Origin: Marsupella aquatica
Taxonomy: Eukaryota > Marchantiophyta
Direction of reading: 5' to 3'
Assembly: GCA_973895155.1 (NCBI GenBank)
Contig: OZ316896.1
Coordinates: forward strand, 6,696,001-6,760,000
DNA: 64,000 nucleotides
Below the pieces are notes generated by a model, which was not told the origin of the DNA, did no database searches, and saw nothing but the letters and a program-made list of their open reading frames with translations. A program made the position numbers and the translations under genes. Positions 10,580 through 22,200 of this stretch are shown here, piece by piece; positions within the stretch are counted from its first letter, which is position 1; each line of letters opens with the position of its first letter.

Positions 10580-11598
10580 TCATAATACATATTCATCATT
10601 GAGTAAATTAGCATCTCCATCAGCCCTAGCCACATTTGCCGATGAAGATTCAGTTGCCTTTCCCTTACAATCTCGCTTGAAGTATCCAACCTTGTTGCAC
10701 TTCCAACATGTCACCTGCCTCCTCTCAGGGGATTTGCCCCTAGCTAGACTTAGATCTGGATTTAGATCTAATCTGGGTTCTACGGTCCCCAGTAGGTTGC
10801 TGCATACTCCTCCCACGGTTAATATTGAGGGCAACACCAGATGATGAAGGCTGTGACATGATGTGCATCTTTTGTTGAAGATCATCACTAAGCAGAGAAC
10901 TTACCACCTCATTGTATGAAATGGTATCCCTATCACGATGCAACAACACCCTTGATAGGGACTGGTAAGATGGAGGCAATGAACTGAGAAGCTGCAAAGC
11001 CTTCGTCTCATCATTCAAAGTCTCCCCAAGGTTTTCCAAGTCAACGACCATGTCGTTGAAAGCATCCACATGGTCCTGTAACTTCGTACCGGTTTCCTTC
11101 ATCTTGAAACTCATCAATTTGTAGGAAGTGTAGAGCTGATTTGACAACTCCTTGCGGTGATACTTACTTTGCAATTCTGCAAACAAGGACATGCAATCCT
11201 TATGTGTACCCAATTGCTTGATGATGGGAGGCATGAGATAGAGTGTAACACACCACACTCCCTGCTCCTGCATGCGGTCCCATTATTTCTCATCAACATC
11301 GTCTTCACGAGGGCTCAGCAGTTGGCCCATCTTTGAAGCATAGAGCACTGACTCCCTTCACCTGCTTCTCCTAGAGCAAGTAGTCAGAGCGCCCATCATA
11401 CTTTGTCACTTCATCCTTGGGTCCCCCAAGCTTGAACATCCCCATCTTCTTCTTTGGCACTACCATGAGCTTTGGTAGTAGAACTACTTCCTCCACCACA
11501 CGCTGCACCAATGATGGTACCGGTGTCACGTGATCTTCCTCCTGCTCCTCTCTCTCCACCTCAAACCATCGCGGTGATCCTCGTGCTTCAAGTTCCAT
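10580..11598 (-). pseudogene. Copia Gag with CCHC knuckle
   Basis: The minus strand encodes an N-terminal part (11371-11598, with MFKLGGPKDEVTKYDG), then the copia Gag core (LSNQLYTSYKLMSFKMKE, LLSSLPPSYQSL, SYNEVVSSLLSDD). The zinc knuckle follows as CWKCNKVGYFKRDC (about 10668-10710). A functional knuckle is CX2CX4HX4C. Here the His is Tyr, a one-base change. A stop and frameshift near 11370 separate the N-terminus. Gag would form the particle and bind RNA. Confidence 0.85.
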
Positions 11599-12659
11599 GT
11601 CTTTGAATCACTCATATGAAAAAATCACGGAAAAATGATGTTTTTCACAACTTTTCAAAAAACTCAAAACTAATCACCACCGCGTAGCCCACAAAGGTAG
11701 GAGTACAACACTGAAAACCAAAATTGAAATCAAAAAGCGATAGAAAAGTTATTCAAAATTGGTTGGGGTGGGTAAAACCCAGGGAAACTCCCCCGGTTTG
11801 ACCACCTCAAGGAATAACCAAAATGCCAAGTACAACCTGTTGTTGGAATTGCAATTTGATTAGTGCACTGCATTGCTAACTTCAATGGCTACGACCTCGC
11901 CAAAAAAGATTGAACCAAAAAAGTTACCATTCGGCATGCAAAATCTTTATCGGACGGCCCAAAAATAGCTCTCTATTTTTTGGGAATATTCCTGCACAGT
12001 CCGACAAGTCTCATAGGGGGTTGTTCTCACTGTCCAAGCGGTTAAATCCGAGGGTCATCGGACCCGAGAGAACTAATAGAATGAGTCGGGGAAAAAGGAA
12101 AATTTGGGTCCTAAAGGGGTTATTTAGGCCCTTACAAAAAAATACCTAGTATAATGGCCGGGTGTATGCAGTCGCGAGACAGGTATAATAGAGGAAAAAT
12201 AACCCGTTGCTTTGTAGCCGTGTACTGTTCGGGCTGGCGAAGTGCCCCGACAGAAAAAAGTTGCCAAATTGAACCGGCGCCATCTACACGCTCAAGAGAG
12301 GAAAAAACTTTCCGTCACAACTCACTCTCTCCGCGTCAAGTGCCAATCCCGGACCCAAAATGACCGCCTCGTCGCGATCAAACCGTTGAGTCATAGTACT
12401 TCGCGTTTCTTCTTCCGAGTCGGACGTCACAATGAGAAACCCGCTTCAGATGGGAACAAGCTCCATAGCCTGTGAAAAAATCTGAACGTCTCCTTCACTC
12501 GTCACGACGCAGTCAGTAACCACTCAATAGCAACTCAGTTCTTGAAATGACCAGCTCGCCACAACCTCCAACTTGAGCTATAACATGCGACGCCTCCTGC
12601 ACCGCATGACTCATTCTGTTGAAAAACACGAGCTCTGGTCTCTCCCCCAAAAAACACCG
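11599..12659 (-). other. Copia leader and part of 5' LTR, boundary unclear
   Basis: This region lies between the Gag start and the recognisable LTR (12660-12922). A possible inner LTR end is TGTTGTTGGAATTGC at 11838. That would make this LTR about 1085 bp against 344 bp for the other one. A second candidate is TGTTGA near 12615. I could not find a standard initiator-Met tRNA primer site. No gene is visible. Confidence 0.4.
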
Positions 12660-12922
12660 TCGAACACAAATGGGCTACGTCCACGGGAACACACATGAGC
12701 TTTACTGCACTCAAGGCCGACCGGCCATACCAAGCATCCACAGCGCAAGCTCTCTCTATCTCTCAACTAGCTCCGTAACAATGAGCTTGAGTTCCCACTC
12801 TCCAAGCAAACACCGCTTGGATTAGAGTGTGCACAACATGACTAACCTAACCAAGTCTGCAACTAAGGTTAGCCTTAACTATGGTATAATTGTAACTCTA
12901 GACCTAAGAGTAAATCCTAACA
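12660..12922 (-). repeat. 5' LTR of the copia element, matching part
   Basis: Very similar to 4480-4740 and ending TCCTAACA. GGATA follows directly and pairs with GGAGA at 4392 as the target duplication. Confidence 0.8.
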
Positions 12923-12927
12923 GGATA

Positions 12928-13865
12928 CCCTAAACCAGGCCCATGCAACAACCATTGAGCAAGAAGAAGCCGGCCCCATGGCTGCAGCCATTAGTGCGGA
13001 GGGAACCGTAGTACCATCCGCACCAACACCAATAGACCCTCTGGCTAGACGCCTCGGCCTTGCTAGCCATCCTGCCTTCGGGCTAGATGTGACCACCCCG
13101 GCCTCTTCCCGAGTAGAGGTCTGTCCTTGCCCGAACCCGAGTGGGCACAGCTTAGTAAACCCAAAAATCTTTGCACCGGGTACATATTTGAACGGGCTGC
13201 TCGGGGACTTCTCCCAACAGATTAGTCGAGAAATGGGGAGTTCATGGCCCGCAAGGTGGCCTATTTCTTCACCACGGAGCTGGTGGTAGCGGTGAAAGCA
13301 GGACGGGCCCAGACCAAAGCCACAACCAAGATTGAGCGGTATCGGGCCGAGGTAACCAAACTCTTGAACAAAGCCTCAGACCGGGATACCGAGTTACAAC
13401 GCCTTCATCCTCAGCTTACAACCACTCTCGCCCAGCTCACCAACACTAAGGCCAGGTTAGCCTTGGCCGAGCAGGCTCGAGCCGGGAAAGACGCTGAAAT
13501 TGCATGGCTCCGGGGCCAGATTGACAGCCTGAAGGGACAAGCTATAATCTGGTAGAAGGACGTGGAGGAGGTAAGGTTCAAGCTCAAAGGGATACCGCCA
13601 AGGTCGATGCACTGAAGATAGAGGTGGCACGTCTTCAACACGAGGCCGATGACCAGAACCAACTAGTGGCCCAGCTGACGAGCGACGGTCAGCAATTGGA
13701 ATCTTGAGGCATGTCAGGAGGCCGTAGAGATTATGGGTGCCACGAAGAGGAGAATGAGTCTCTCCTGGACCAGGTCCAAATCCTCAAGCAGGACGTCGAC
13801 CGGCTGAGGAGGCAATGGGATGGCCCATCCAAGTCTTACTCGGGCAAATCTAATAAACAAGCTAG
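12928..13865 (+). pseudogene. R1 repeat, 3' part with coiled coil
   Basis: After the copia insertion R1 continues with GLDVTTPASSRVEVCPCPNP, NPKIFAPGTYLNGLLGDFSQ and a long Ala/Glu/Arg/Leu-rich coiled coil (about 13300-13680: IERYRAEVTKLLNKASDRD, then LAEQARAGKDAEIAWLRGQI). The frame changes at about 13245, and stops occur after KGQAIIW. The minus-strand copy at 29962-30842 has the same order, so this is a true part of the family. The segment ends about NKQARH-stop at 13873. The coiled coil could mediate assembly, but I recognise no known family. Confidence 0.6.
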
Positions 13866-14763
13866 ACATTAAGTGGCGCCGATAGTTTGGAGTAGAATAG
13901 GTTTTGCCGTAGAAGTAGGACGCTACCGACGAGCGCCAAAACTACTTAGAATGGCGCCGACCACCTTTTAGCATAGTATCTTTGGGTAACGACAAGCCGT
14001 TTTAGTGGACTGACGTTTAGCTAGGATTAACATAGGTTAGAATTTGAGTGTGTGACCATTCCTGGCCACGGCTCTTAGTTAGTATTTAGTGCATCCCCGG
14101 TAGAGGCAGCGGGGGGGGATTTTAGGTTCAGAACCGGGTGTCCACAGGATGTGCGGGGAGTCCCGGCCTTCTTGAATAGAAGTCCCAAGGATTGAGGGTA
14201 CCACTAAGCTTGCTAGGCAAGTGCGAAGCTAGGCTTTGTTGTACTATACACCTCTTTGTTTTTGGCCTGAGTATTCAAAAGAAGTCGAGCCAACCGTGTA
14301 TATGTGTATAACAGCTCCTGAAGTAAAGTCTTTTCCCCACCATTTTCTTCATGTAAATCAAGCGTGTATGTTGTGAATGTTGAGACAATTGTACATCTTG
14401 TATGCGGATAGAGAATGTTGGGCCGGACGCGCTATACGAGCCGTGCGCGGGGTGCAGGCTACGGATAGTGGTTTTGGGCCCAGGTTAGCTGCCCTTATTA
14501 TCAGACCCGGATCAAAGGCAAACAGTACAAAGGCTTAGAAGTCCTTAAACGGGGGTCGATCCAGCTATCGACTTGAGGTGCGTTCCGGTGGCGGAACACA
14601 AGTGATACCTATGATACGGGTAACAAGAATTTGGCATGTTTAGTGTCAAGTTAGAGGAATATGGTGCCGTACACATGTCCCTACTTGCCCGAACCTCAAT
14701 ACTAATGGAGTTTATGCCCGCCTAAGCCAAAATCCGAGTAAGGACAAAGCCTTCAACGTGACA
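13866..14763 (+). repeat. R1 LTR-like direct repeat, copy 1
   Basis: About 900 non-coding bases that recur with high identity at 15797-16691 (for example TTAGCTAGGATTAACATAGG in both). The order is R1 coding tail, repeat, R1 coding start, repeat, which suggests LTRs. Clear TG/CA ends and a primer site were not found. A run of seven G at about 14111 (nine G at about 16037 in copy 2) could be a polypurine tract, in which case the LTR would start after it. Confidence 0.6.
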
Positions 14764-15796
14764 AAGGACGAGATCGCCAGATTCTTCTTTGATGGTACAA
14801 AGTACCTCGGCTCATTCGGCTTCCAGACAAGGTCTTCACAATCCCAGGCACGATAGACTTGCAGCGGCACCACTTCGACCATGTTCCCGCCAAAGTTCAG
14901 GCTTCCATAGACTATCAATTTGGTAGTACGAATACGGGCGACTCATCTGTCTCAACATCACTCGGCTTCCCCTCAGACTTGCTGAATCCTATGGCGCCTC
15001 CTCCAGCTACAACCATCGCCAACTCATCGGCACCTTCACAGTCACCACCTCGGCCTCAGCCAAGCCGATCTCCACCATCGGTTGCACCACCCCTCCGGGT
15101 ACAATCCATGGTAAATGCGGTGAACATCAGTTGCAAGGACAAGGAGGCTCATCCTCCCCTGAACCGGAGACCACGAGGGGCAGACCAACATGGGCCGGGT
15201 AACATGTTGCCACCCTCACAAGCCCGGACCCGAGAGAAGGTTCCGATCGATGACACGGTAACCGTAGCAACCCCGACACTAGTTCCGACGGTGGTCGCGC
15301 TACCCCTACCGGATAGGGAGGACGGGGAGATGTCCCCTTCTACAAGCCATCCCGGGAACAACTCTCGGGGATAGAAGAGGAAGGAACCGGTTGCAATATC
15401 CGGTCTACCCGTGGCCACCGTCACTGTGGCCAAATTGACCATGCATCGCATGGGAGAGAATGTTCACAAGGACATCCTCCATCCAAAGCATGGGACGAAC
15501 CTACAAACCCAAGGGTTCAAACATCTTGCCGCCCTCCCTTGGAACACTTGCAGGTACTACGGGCAAGACATGACGGAGTTCATCCAAAACTTCAATGAGC
15601 CCCAACAACAGACCCGTACGCACGGACGGGTGATGTCTTTGAGTGAGGAGCGGCTAAAGCTCATCTTTGGCTTACCCAAGGGAGTCACGGGCACGAGGTC
15701 CAAATCCTCAAGCAGGACGTCAACCGGCTGAGGAGGCAATGGGACGGCCAATCCAAGTCTCACTCGGGCAAATCTAATAAACGAGCTAGACATTAA
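14757..15796 (+). pseudogene. R1 copy b, internally deleted
   Basis: It begins with the family start (DEIARFFFDGTKYLG), passes through the Pro-rich region (PLPDREDGEMSPSTSHPGNN) and the GENVHKDILHPKHG/MSLSEERLKLIFGLPKG block. At about 15681 it jumps directly to the last bases of the coiled-coil end (QILKQDV, NKRARH). The segment between, held by R1 copy a at about 3870-4396 and 12928-13770, is missing. It is therefore a short derivative between two LTR-like repeats. Confidence 0.65.
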
Positions 15797-16691
15797 GTGG
15801 CGCCAATAGTTTGGAGTAGCATAGGTTCCACCGTAGAAGTAGGACGCTACCGACGAGCGCCAAAACTACTTAGAACGGCGCCAACCACCTTTTAGCATAG
15901 TATCTTAGGGTAACGACAAGCCGTTTTAGCGGACTGACGTTTAGCTAGGATTAACATAGGTTAGAATTTGAGTGTGTGACCATTCCTGGCCACGGCTCTT
16001 AGTTAGTATTTAGTGCATCCCCGGTAGAGGCAGCGGGGGGGGGGATTTTAGGTTCAGAACCGGGTGTCCACAGGATGTGCGGGGAGTCCCGGCCTTCTTG
16101 AATAGAAGTCCCAAGGATTGAGGGTACGACTAAGCTTGCTAGGCAAGTGCGAAGCCAGGCTTCGTTGTACTGTACGCCTCTTTGTTTTTGGCCTGAGTAT
16201 TCAAAAGAAGTCGAGTCAACCGTGTATATGTGTATAACGGCTCCTGAAGTAAAGTCTTTTCCCCACCATTTTCTTCATGTAAATCAAGCGTGTATGTTGT
16301 GAATGTTGAGACAATTGTACATCTTGTATGCGGATAGAGAATGTTGGGCCGGACGTGCTATACGAGCCGTGCACGGGGTGTAGGCTGCGGATAGTGGTTT
16401 TGGGCCCAGGTTAGCTGCCCTTATTATCGGATCCAGATTGGAGGCAAACAGTACGAAGGCTTAGAAGTCCTTAAGCCGGGGTTGATTCAGCTATTGACTT
16501 GAGGTACGTTCCGGCGGCGGAACACAAATGATACCTATGATATGGGTAACAATAGAATTTGGCACGTTTAGTGTCAAGTTAGTGGATTACGGTGCCGTAC
16601 GGACGTCCCTCCTAGCCCGAACCTCAATATTAACAGAGTTTATGCCCGCCTAAGCCAAAATCCGAGTAAGGACGAAGCCTTCGGCGTCACA
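15797..16691 (+). repeat. R1 LTR-like direct repeat, copy 2
   Basis: Near-identical to 13866-14763 and ending GGCGTCACA. Sequence unrelated to R1 follows from about 16692. A partial reverse copy is at 52010-52310. Confidence 0.6.
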
Positions 16692-17414
16692 AGTGGTCAA
16701 TGAACTTTTTTGGTTTAGAATGAGACTTCAATTCAAATACTGTCTGCTTTCATATTATCTAAGTGTTGGTTTCCTTGTCAATATGGATGAAGTCGGTGTA
16801 TCATGGAAGGCTAGCACCCTCGTTGACAACCCATGTGCTTGATCAAAATTATGAGAAATGCTTAGTTTGCTGTTGTGAAATCCTTGCTAGGCACTAAAAT
16901 CCTTGCTAGGCACTAAATATGCCATTCAAAAAATGACATATCCCTCGCGAGCAAAAGCTCAGCTCACTACCAATTTCTCCTGTTTCCTCGCATGGTACAA
17001 ACCCCAGTATCCATCCTAGCTTCAGACAAAAACCAAGGACATGATGCTACATGAAATTAAGGGACCCTACTTGGCCCTTCAATTTATATATGCTCACAAA
17101 AGAACAAAATGCCATCATGTAAATCCAAATAGACTACACATGGTCATTTTTTAGAGGACACAAGCAAAAGGGCCCAGCCAAAAGTAAGTGACCAATTAGC
17201 TTTGATTAACCATGGCATGTTGTCAGGGTAGGGCAATAAGTAACATGTAGCAAGGTTATTACTGCTAGTCTTTTCATAAACCCTTTAAGACTGCTTGTTA
17301 TAATAGTTTTAATGTGAACCTTTGCAATGGTTCCAGTCATTTCAAGTTTTTTAAAGGACTTAATGAGCTTAGTCGTAAAGGGTTTGATCTAAATTTGCAT
17401 GTTTTCTACTAGAT
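16692..17414. other. No gene recognised
   Basis: Single-copy-looking, A/T-rich sequence. The only structure I see is a short direct duplication of AATCCTTGCTAGGCACTAAA at about 16880-16920. Confidence 0.4.
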
Positions 17415-18255
17415 ATAGCTCCAGCACTGTCATTCCTAGATGGCAGGAGATACAAAGACGGGTGCAATACTCTACAACTTTGCAGATCACTCAGGGAGCA
17501 CTTTATGAAGCACTGAATTCTGCTATCCACATCAACAAGAGGAAACCAGGTCGATTGTCCTGATCATGGAATTGTGCTCTAGCATTTGGAAAGAGCCAAA
17601 TGCGGCTACTTACTCTCAATTCCTTGGGACGTCTAAGATGGGTGGTCTTGTGCCAAACTGAAACACATCTCAAAGCCATGATGGAAATGTGCCACTCTAT
17701 GAAGAAAGGCAAACAGATTAGGAAACCATTGAACAACTCCAGGTTGTCCTCAAACCCTAGGAGACTACAATTAGCCCTATTGCTATGGACACGCAAGATG
17801 AAAATAATTGCAGTGACCACCACCATAAGGAAGGAAAAACTTATGTCCAAGGACAGGTAAACTGAGAAGACGAGTGCACTAGGATGATGCATTGTAATCA
17901 CCTGACCTGGAGTGGTGGATACCAGAATCAGACTAGCCTAGCCCTGGGTTTGGGGCTATGGGAAGGGGCAATTGTACAAGTAGGCTGCAATTTTTAGATA
18001 GTTCCAAAGGGCAGCAGAACATTAGGTGGAACATGATTCAGGATAACATTCAGCAGAGTAGAAGGAAGCCGGGTGGGAAGTCTTGGGGGCCATTATGGAG
18101 TGGCTGTTTTGGATTGTGTGGCATGATTAGTGTTTCGGTCCCATCTGCCCTTTGGTCCCCCGGGCATGGCACCCTCTGTGTCCTTTGCTTGGGTGGTTTT
18201 TTCCCCCTTGTGTGGTATTGAGGCCCCACACCCCTTTTTATAAATAATAATTATA
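17415..18255 (+). mobile_element. LINE 3' fragment (copy 4)
   Basis: The plus strand encodes IVLIMELCSSIWKEPNAATY followed by SQFLG, homologous to MELCNSIWRERNVATYSQFL at 9159-9826. It ends with a pyrimidine/GC-rich segment (GAGGCCCCACACCCC) and an A/T tail at about 18236-18255. The frame is interrupted by a stop after GGLVPN. The left border is approximate and I found no target duplication. Confidence 0.7.
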
Positions 18256-19238
18256 GAAAGGTCTTCCCAAAGAATGAGCAATCCAATGGCAAGCAACTCT
18301 AGAATACGCAATCACATTTGTTACTTTAGAAATATCAATCTCAAATCAAAATCAGGATAAGGGCTCACTCAAAGAAATCGCAGGTTTCAAGCATGAGGAG
18401 ATGATCCTTCTTGAATCCGACCTTAGCAATGCAAGTTTGAATTGCCACCAAGGTCTAGTTTAGACTTTGGTGAACTTATTATAGGAGTATAAAAAAGAGG
18501 CCACCGGTTGGGTCTCCTGACCACTATTGAGACCCACTGTTTCCGTATCCCCCAAACCATGTGGAGAAATTCACCGAGAGCTGTCACAGGCTGAGGCATT
18601 CTAGCCATCCATTTGCATCTCCCAGTAGTGCATTCTCGTTACCAGTCTTCCACTGCCCGCTTGTCCTTTATCATCATCAAACACTATAATAATATCGAAT
18701 CTTGTCCTTAGCAATCGTAAATTTACAAAATGTCATGTGGGGATGAAGAAATCATGGCAGTTCTTTCAGAAAATGTTTTTCCAACACGTTTATCACCCTT
18801 CATTACCTCCCCCGTGCTAATCGTCACTTTCGTGCAACTCGTGGGCATTGGGCTCGTAGATTTGTGCGGCTCATGGGCAATGGGCTCGCCATGGTATAGT
18901 AGTAATCGCAGAACTACACAAAAAAACTACAAAAATACCACGGTAAGTGGACGAAGCAGATCGTACGAAATCGGCGGAATGTGCTTGCTGGGGTTGAAGT
19001 TTAGCGTACACTAGCCAGAGAACACACCTCGGTAGGTGGACGAAGAAGATCTTAGTTACACGAGAGGACCACGGCGGAATGTGCTTTTGCGTCGATTGAG
19101 ATTTGGCGTGCAGTATTTGTAAGAGAATCTGCCTAGCGACGAGGCTTTGCTTTCGGCCAAGAAGATCCGAGAAGAGCAGAGCAGACAGGGCAGGGGTTGC
19201 GATCTGTTATCATTTCGTTGCAGCTGTTGTTCTTGGAG
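18256..19238. promoter_or_regulatory. Upstream region of HisRS with an imperfect direct repeat
   Basis: No gene is visible. Two imperfect copies of about 70-80 bp lie directly upstream of the HisRS start: 18942-19010 and 19030-19112. They share GGACGAAG.AGATC, CGGCGGAATGTGCTT and a final TTTxGCGTxCA. Their position suits a promoter or 5' leader, but function is inference. Confidence 0.45.
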
Positions 19239-22200
19239 ATGGCCGCGTTTTCAGCTACGATCGTCGGTGCTTTTCTCGGATCAATTGCAGCGCGGCAGAC
19301 CGCTGCAACCCAGGTGTGGATCTCGATCGGAGGCCTTAGCGAGCGCACTTTGAGAGGTTCGAGGACTGTCCGGTGCCGTTCCCCCTTTTTCCATCTCAGC
19401 TGAGTTTCATTTGTCCGTGTTCACTGCCGTAGATGTGGTCATTCAATAGAAGCTTTTCTGTGGTCTGCGTGACAATAACGTTTGATCTAGAATGTACGGC
19501 GTTGTCATCTGTTGGAGCCTAGGGTTTTTCCAGCATAAAGCTATATGTGTTCTACTTGTTTGATATCTGTGTTGGGCCGTGCGTACTGTATTAAAGAAAT
19601 TTGTTTTCCAAGTGTTTCGTTTAAGACTGAACAGTGTCCTCGATAAAGCAACCATGATACGCCTTGGAAGCTTCAGAGGTGGAAGCCAGGTCCTGTGTAC
19701 TTCTCTCGAGATTGCGGTGAAGGTTTCACGGAATGAGGACTGCTTCACTTGAGAGTTGACGATTTGAAGGCCAATTAGTGCATGCCATGTTAGTTTTTTT
19801 CCATGGTTTCCGTGAGGAGCGAGTGCACTTAACGCTGAGACCAGCTGTTGAATCCCGGAGATGAAAAGTAATAAGAAGGAGCAGAAACTAGCCTCTTACT
19901 CGCTGCTGCATTCTCGGGGGAGGTACATGGGATGTTGGGTTTATGTCTGTAGGTCAACTGGTTAGAAGTCCGTCTCCGTAATTTGGTTTTCTGGTTGCCA
20001 ATTAAGTGATATCAGGGCGGAATGGCAAGGCGAGGAGCAAGTGCGTGGTGGTAACTGCAAAAGAGAGTTCTCGTGGCCGAGCTTCTGCCGGTCCTGCCAT
20101 CACCAAAGACATCCCTGTTGTTATTGATGCGAATCCACCTCGTGGCACTCGTGACTTTCCGCCACATGAGATGCGCCTTCGATCATGGCTTTTTAACAAC
20201 TTTCGGGAGGTGAGGGCTGTGGGTTCACTTGTATTGTTTCTTGGTATCTACGTGGCTCTGCCTATAAGCGTATCCACACCTTTTGTTCCTCTGTGTTAAT
20301 TTGTAAAGGTTTCTAAGGAAGTGCACTTCACAATGTGGTTTTCTTCTTTTCATTACAGTCGAATTTATATCTATTTCATCTCAAATTCTAGTTACTTCCA
20401 GCTCACCAACCAGCTGATTAGAGACTTGGAGCCAGGGTTCTGAACTTCGACTGCTGGTTGGTGTTTCTCTTGTGTCGGCAATAATTTACCAACTTTGCGA
20501 TATTATCCAGAGAAGGAAACCTATTTTGGGATCTGCCCGTCCGAGCAAAACTTCTTGTAGGTTAGGATGACTTCGAGATTAGACGGAGAGCCTGCGAGAT
20601 TAGATGGATCATCTTAGTGTAGAAAATATTCTGTGCAAAAACTGACAATGATGGTTGAGTGGATGAAGGTATCCAGGTTATTTGGTTTTGAAGAGATTGA
20701 TTTCCCAGTGCTGGAGTCTGAAGAACTTTATGTCCGTAAAGCGGGGGAAGAAATCACCCAACAGGTTCGTTGGCCAATTCTCGTGGGTTGTCTGATGTGA
20801 AATGTTGTAGCTTGCGGAAACGTTCCTCTTTTCTTTACACAGCAATTTGGAATATTTTTCTTCTAGTCACTGAGTGGGAAATTTTCTGTTTGATAAGCTG
20901 ATTGGCAGCTCTACAACTTTGAGGATAAGGGTGGTCGCAAAGTTGCACTGCGTCCAGAGCTTACGCCCTCACTCGCGCGTCTTGTTATACAGAAAGGGTT
21001 TGTTTGCTAATACCCTCTTTTTAAATTGTGAATAACGCCAGTGAAGCAGCTGTGAGAGGCGTTTTCATGGCTCTCATCAATCTCCGGGATATGAGGTAGA
21101 TCTGTGCTCTACGTGGGATATACTATTAAAGATCTGCATTAAGGATGTGAGAACATGAATGTCATTCGTTAAAACTTATATATCTAGGGCTGCAGGAAGT
21201 CATTATCCCTGCCACTCAAGTGGTTCGCTATCGGCCAATGCTGGCGATACGAGAGGATGACAAGAGGACGGAGACGAGAACACTATCAATGGAACATGGA
21301 CATCATTGGTGTCCCTGGGGTAGAGGCAAGTATGTCCGTAGTTATTGAAGTATTGGAATTAAAGTGTAAGTTAATGACAAGATTGTTTTACCCGTTCTTC
21401 TGTTCTTTTGGAAATGCAAGGTTGTTGACTAGGTCTTAAATGCTCTTGCAGGCAGAAGCAGAACTGATGTCTGCAATAGTTTCCTTCTTCTCCAGACTTG
21501 GCATCACTTCGAAGGATGTGGGTTTCAGAGTCTCAAACCGTAAGGTCTGTACAATTTGCGATCTTGTCCTGTAGGCTGTAAGAGTGTTTCGATAACTATT
21601 ATAACCAACCTATTCTAAATGTTGGAGTAGTTGTTGTGGTGACACGTAAATTATTACCAGTAAGCCTCGGTGAAACCAAGTTTGTGTTGATCTTTGGTCT
21701 GGATCTCTCAATTCAGATTAGTATCAATGGTCTCTATGTTTCATTTACATCCTTTGATTTAGTTACAGTCAATTTTGTGTTAAGTGTGAATGTTCTTTTG
21801 TTTCCTTTTCTACCAAAAGTTTGTTTAGCATTATAGAAGTCACTAATCATATTGATTTGAGACAGTAATAACAATATACGGGGTTCCTTTGGGTTTGTAC
21901 ACCTGTGCAGGTTCTTCAAGCAATTATTGGTCGCTATAATATACCTGATAATTCCTTTGCTGCGGTTTGTGTTGTTGTTGACAAGGTCAGTGAAAGGTGG
22001 TAGTTTTCCTATGCTAAACCAAATTTGAAATCTTGACAATCTTTGTTTAGTTAAGAAGTCATGTAAAATACCCGTTTTTTGTGGTGGTTTATTTGCAGAT
22101 GGAGAAGATACCAAGGTCAGAGGTGGAGAAGGAATTGACTGAATTGGGTGTCCCCGCAGAAGCAATAGATGGGATCCTCCAAGCACTTGCCGTACGCTCA

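Larger units (their letters stand above)
4397..12922 (-). mobile_element. Ty1/copia LTR retrotransposon, degenerate, nested
   Basis: Read on the minus strand the order is LTR, Gag, protease, integrase, RT, RNase H, polypurine tract, LTR, which is the copia order. The element starts and ends with TGTT/AACA. It is flanked by GGAGA (4392-4396) and GGATA (12923-12927), a 5-bp duplication with one change. The flanks are the two halves of one R1 sequence, as the uninterrupted R1 copy at about 30840 shows. Two later insertions lie inside it: a foldback element (5196-6912) and a LINE tail (9159-9826). Every coding domain carries stops or lost catalytic residues. Confidence 0.9.

Noticed and set aside
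21320-21460. GT donor at 21330 (GTATGT) for HisRS intron 5
   Set aside because: Joined to the main acceptor it shifts the frame. Only the GC donor keeps [10 protein letters not shown] in frame. A minor variant with a later acceptor remains possible.
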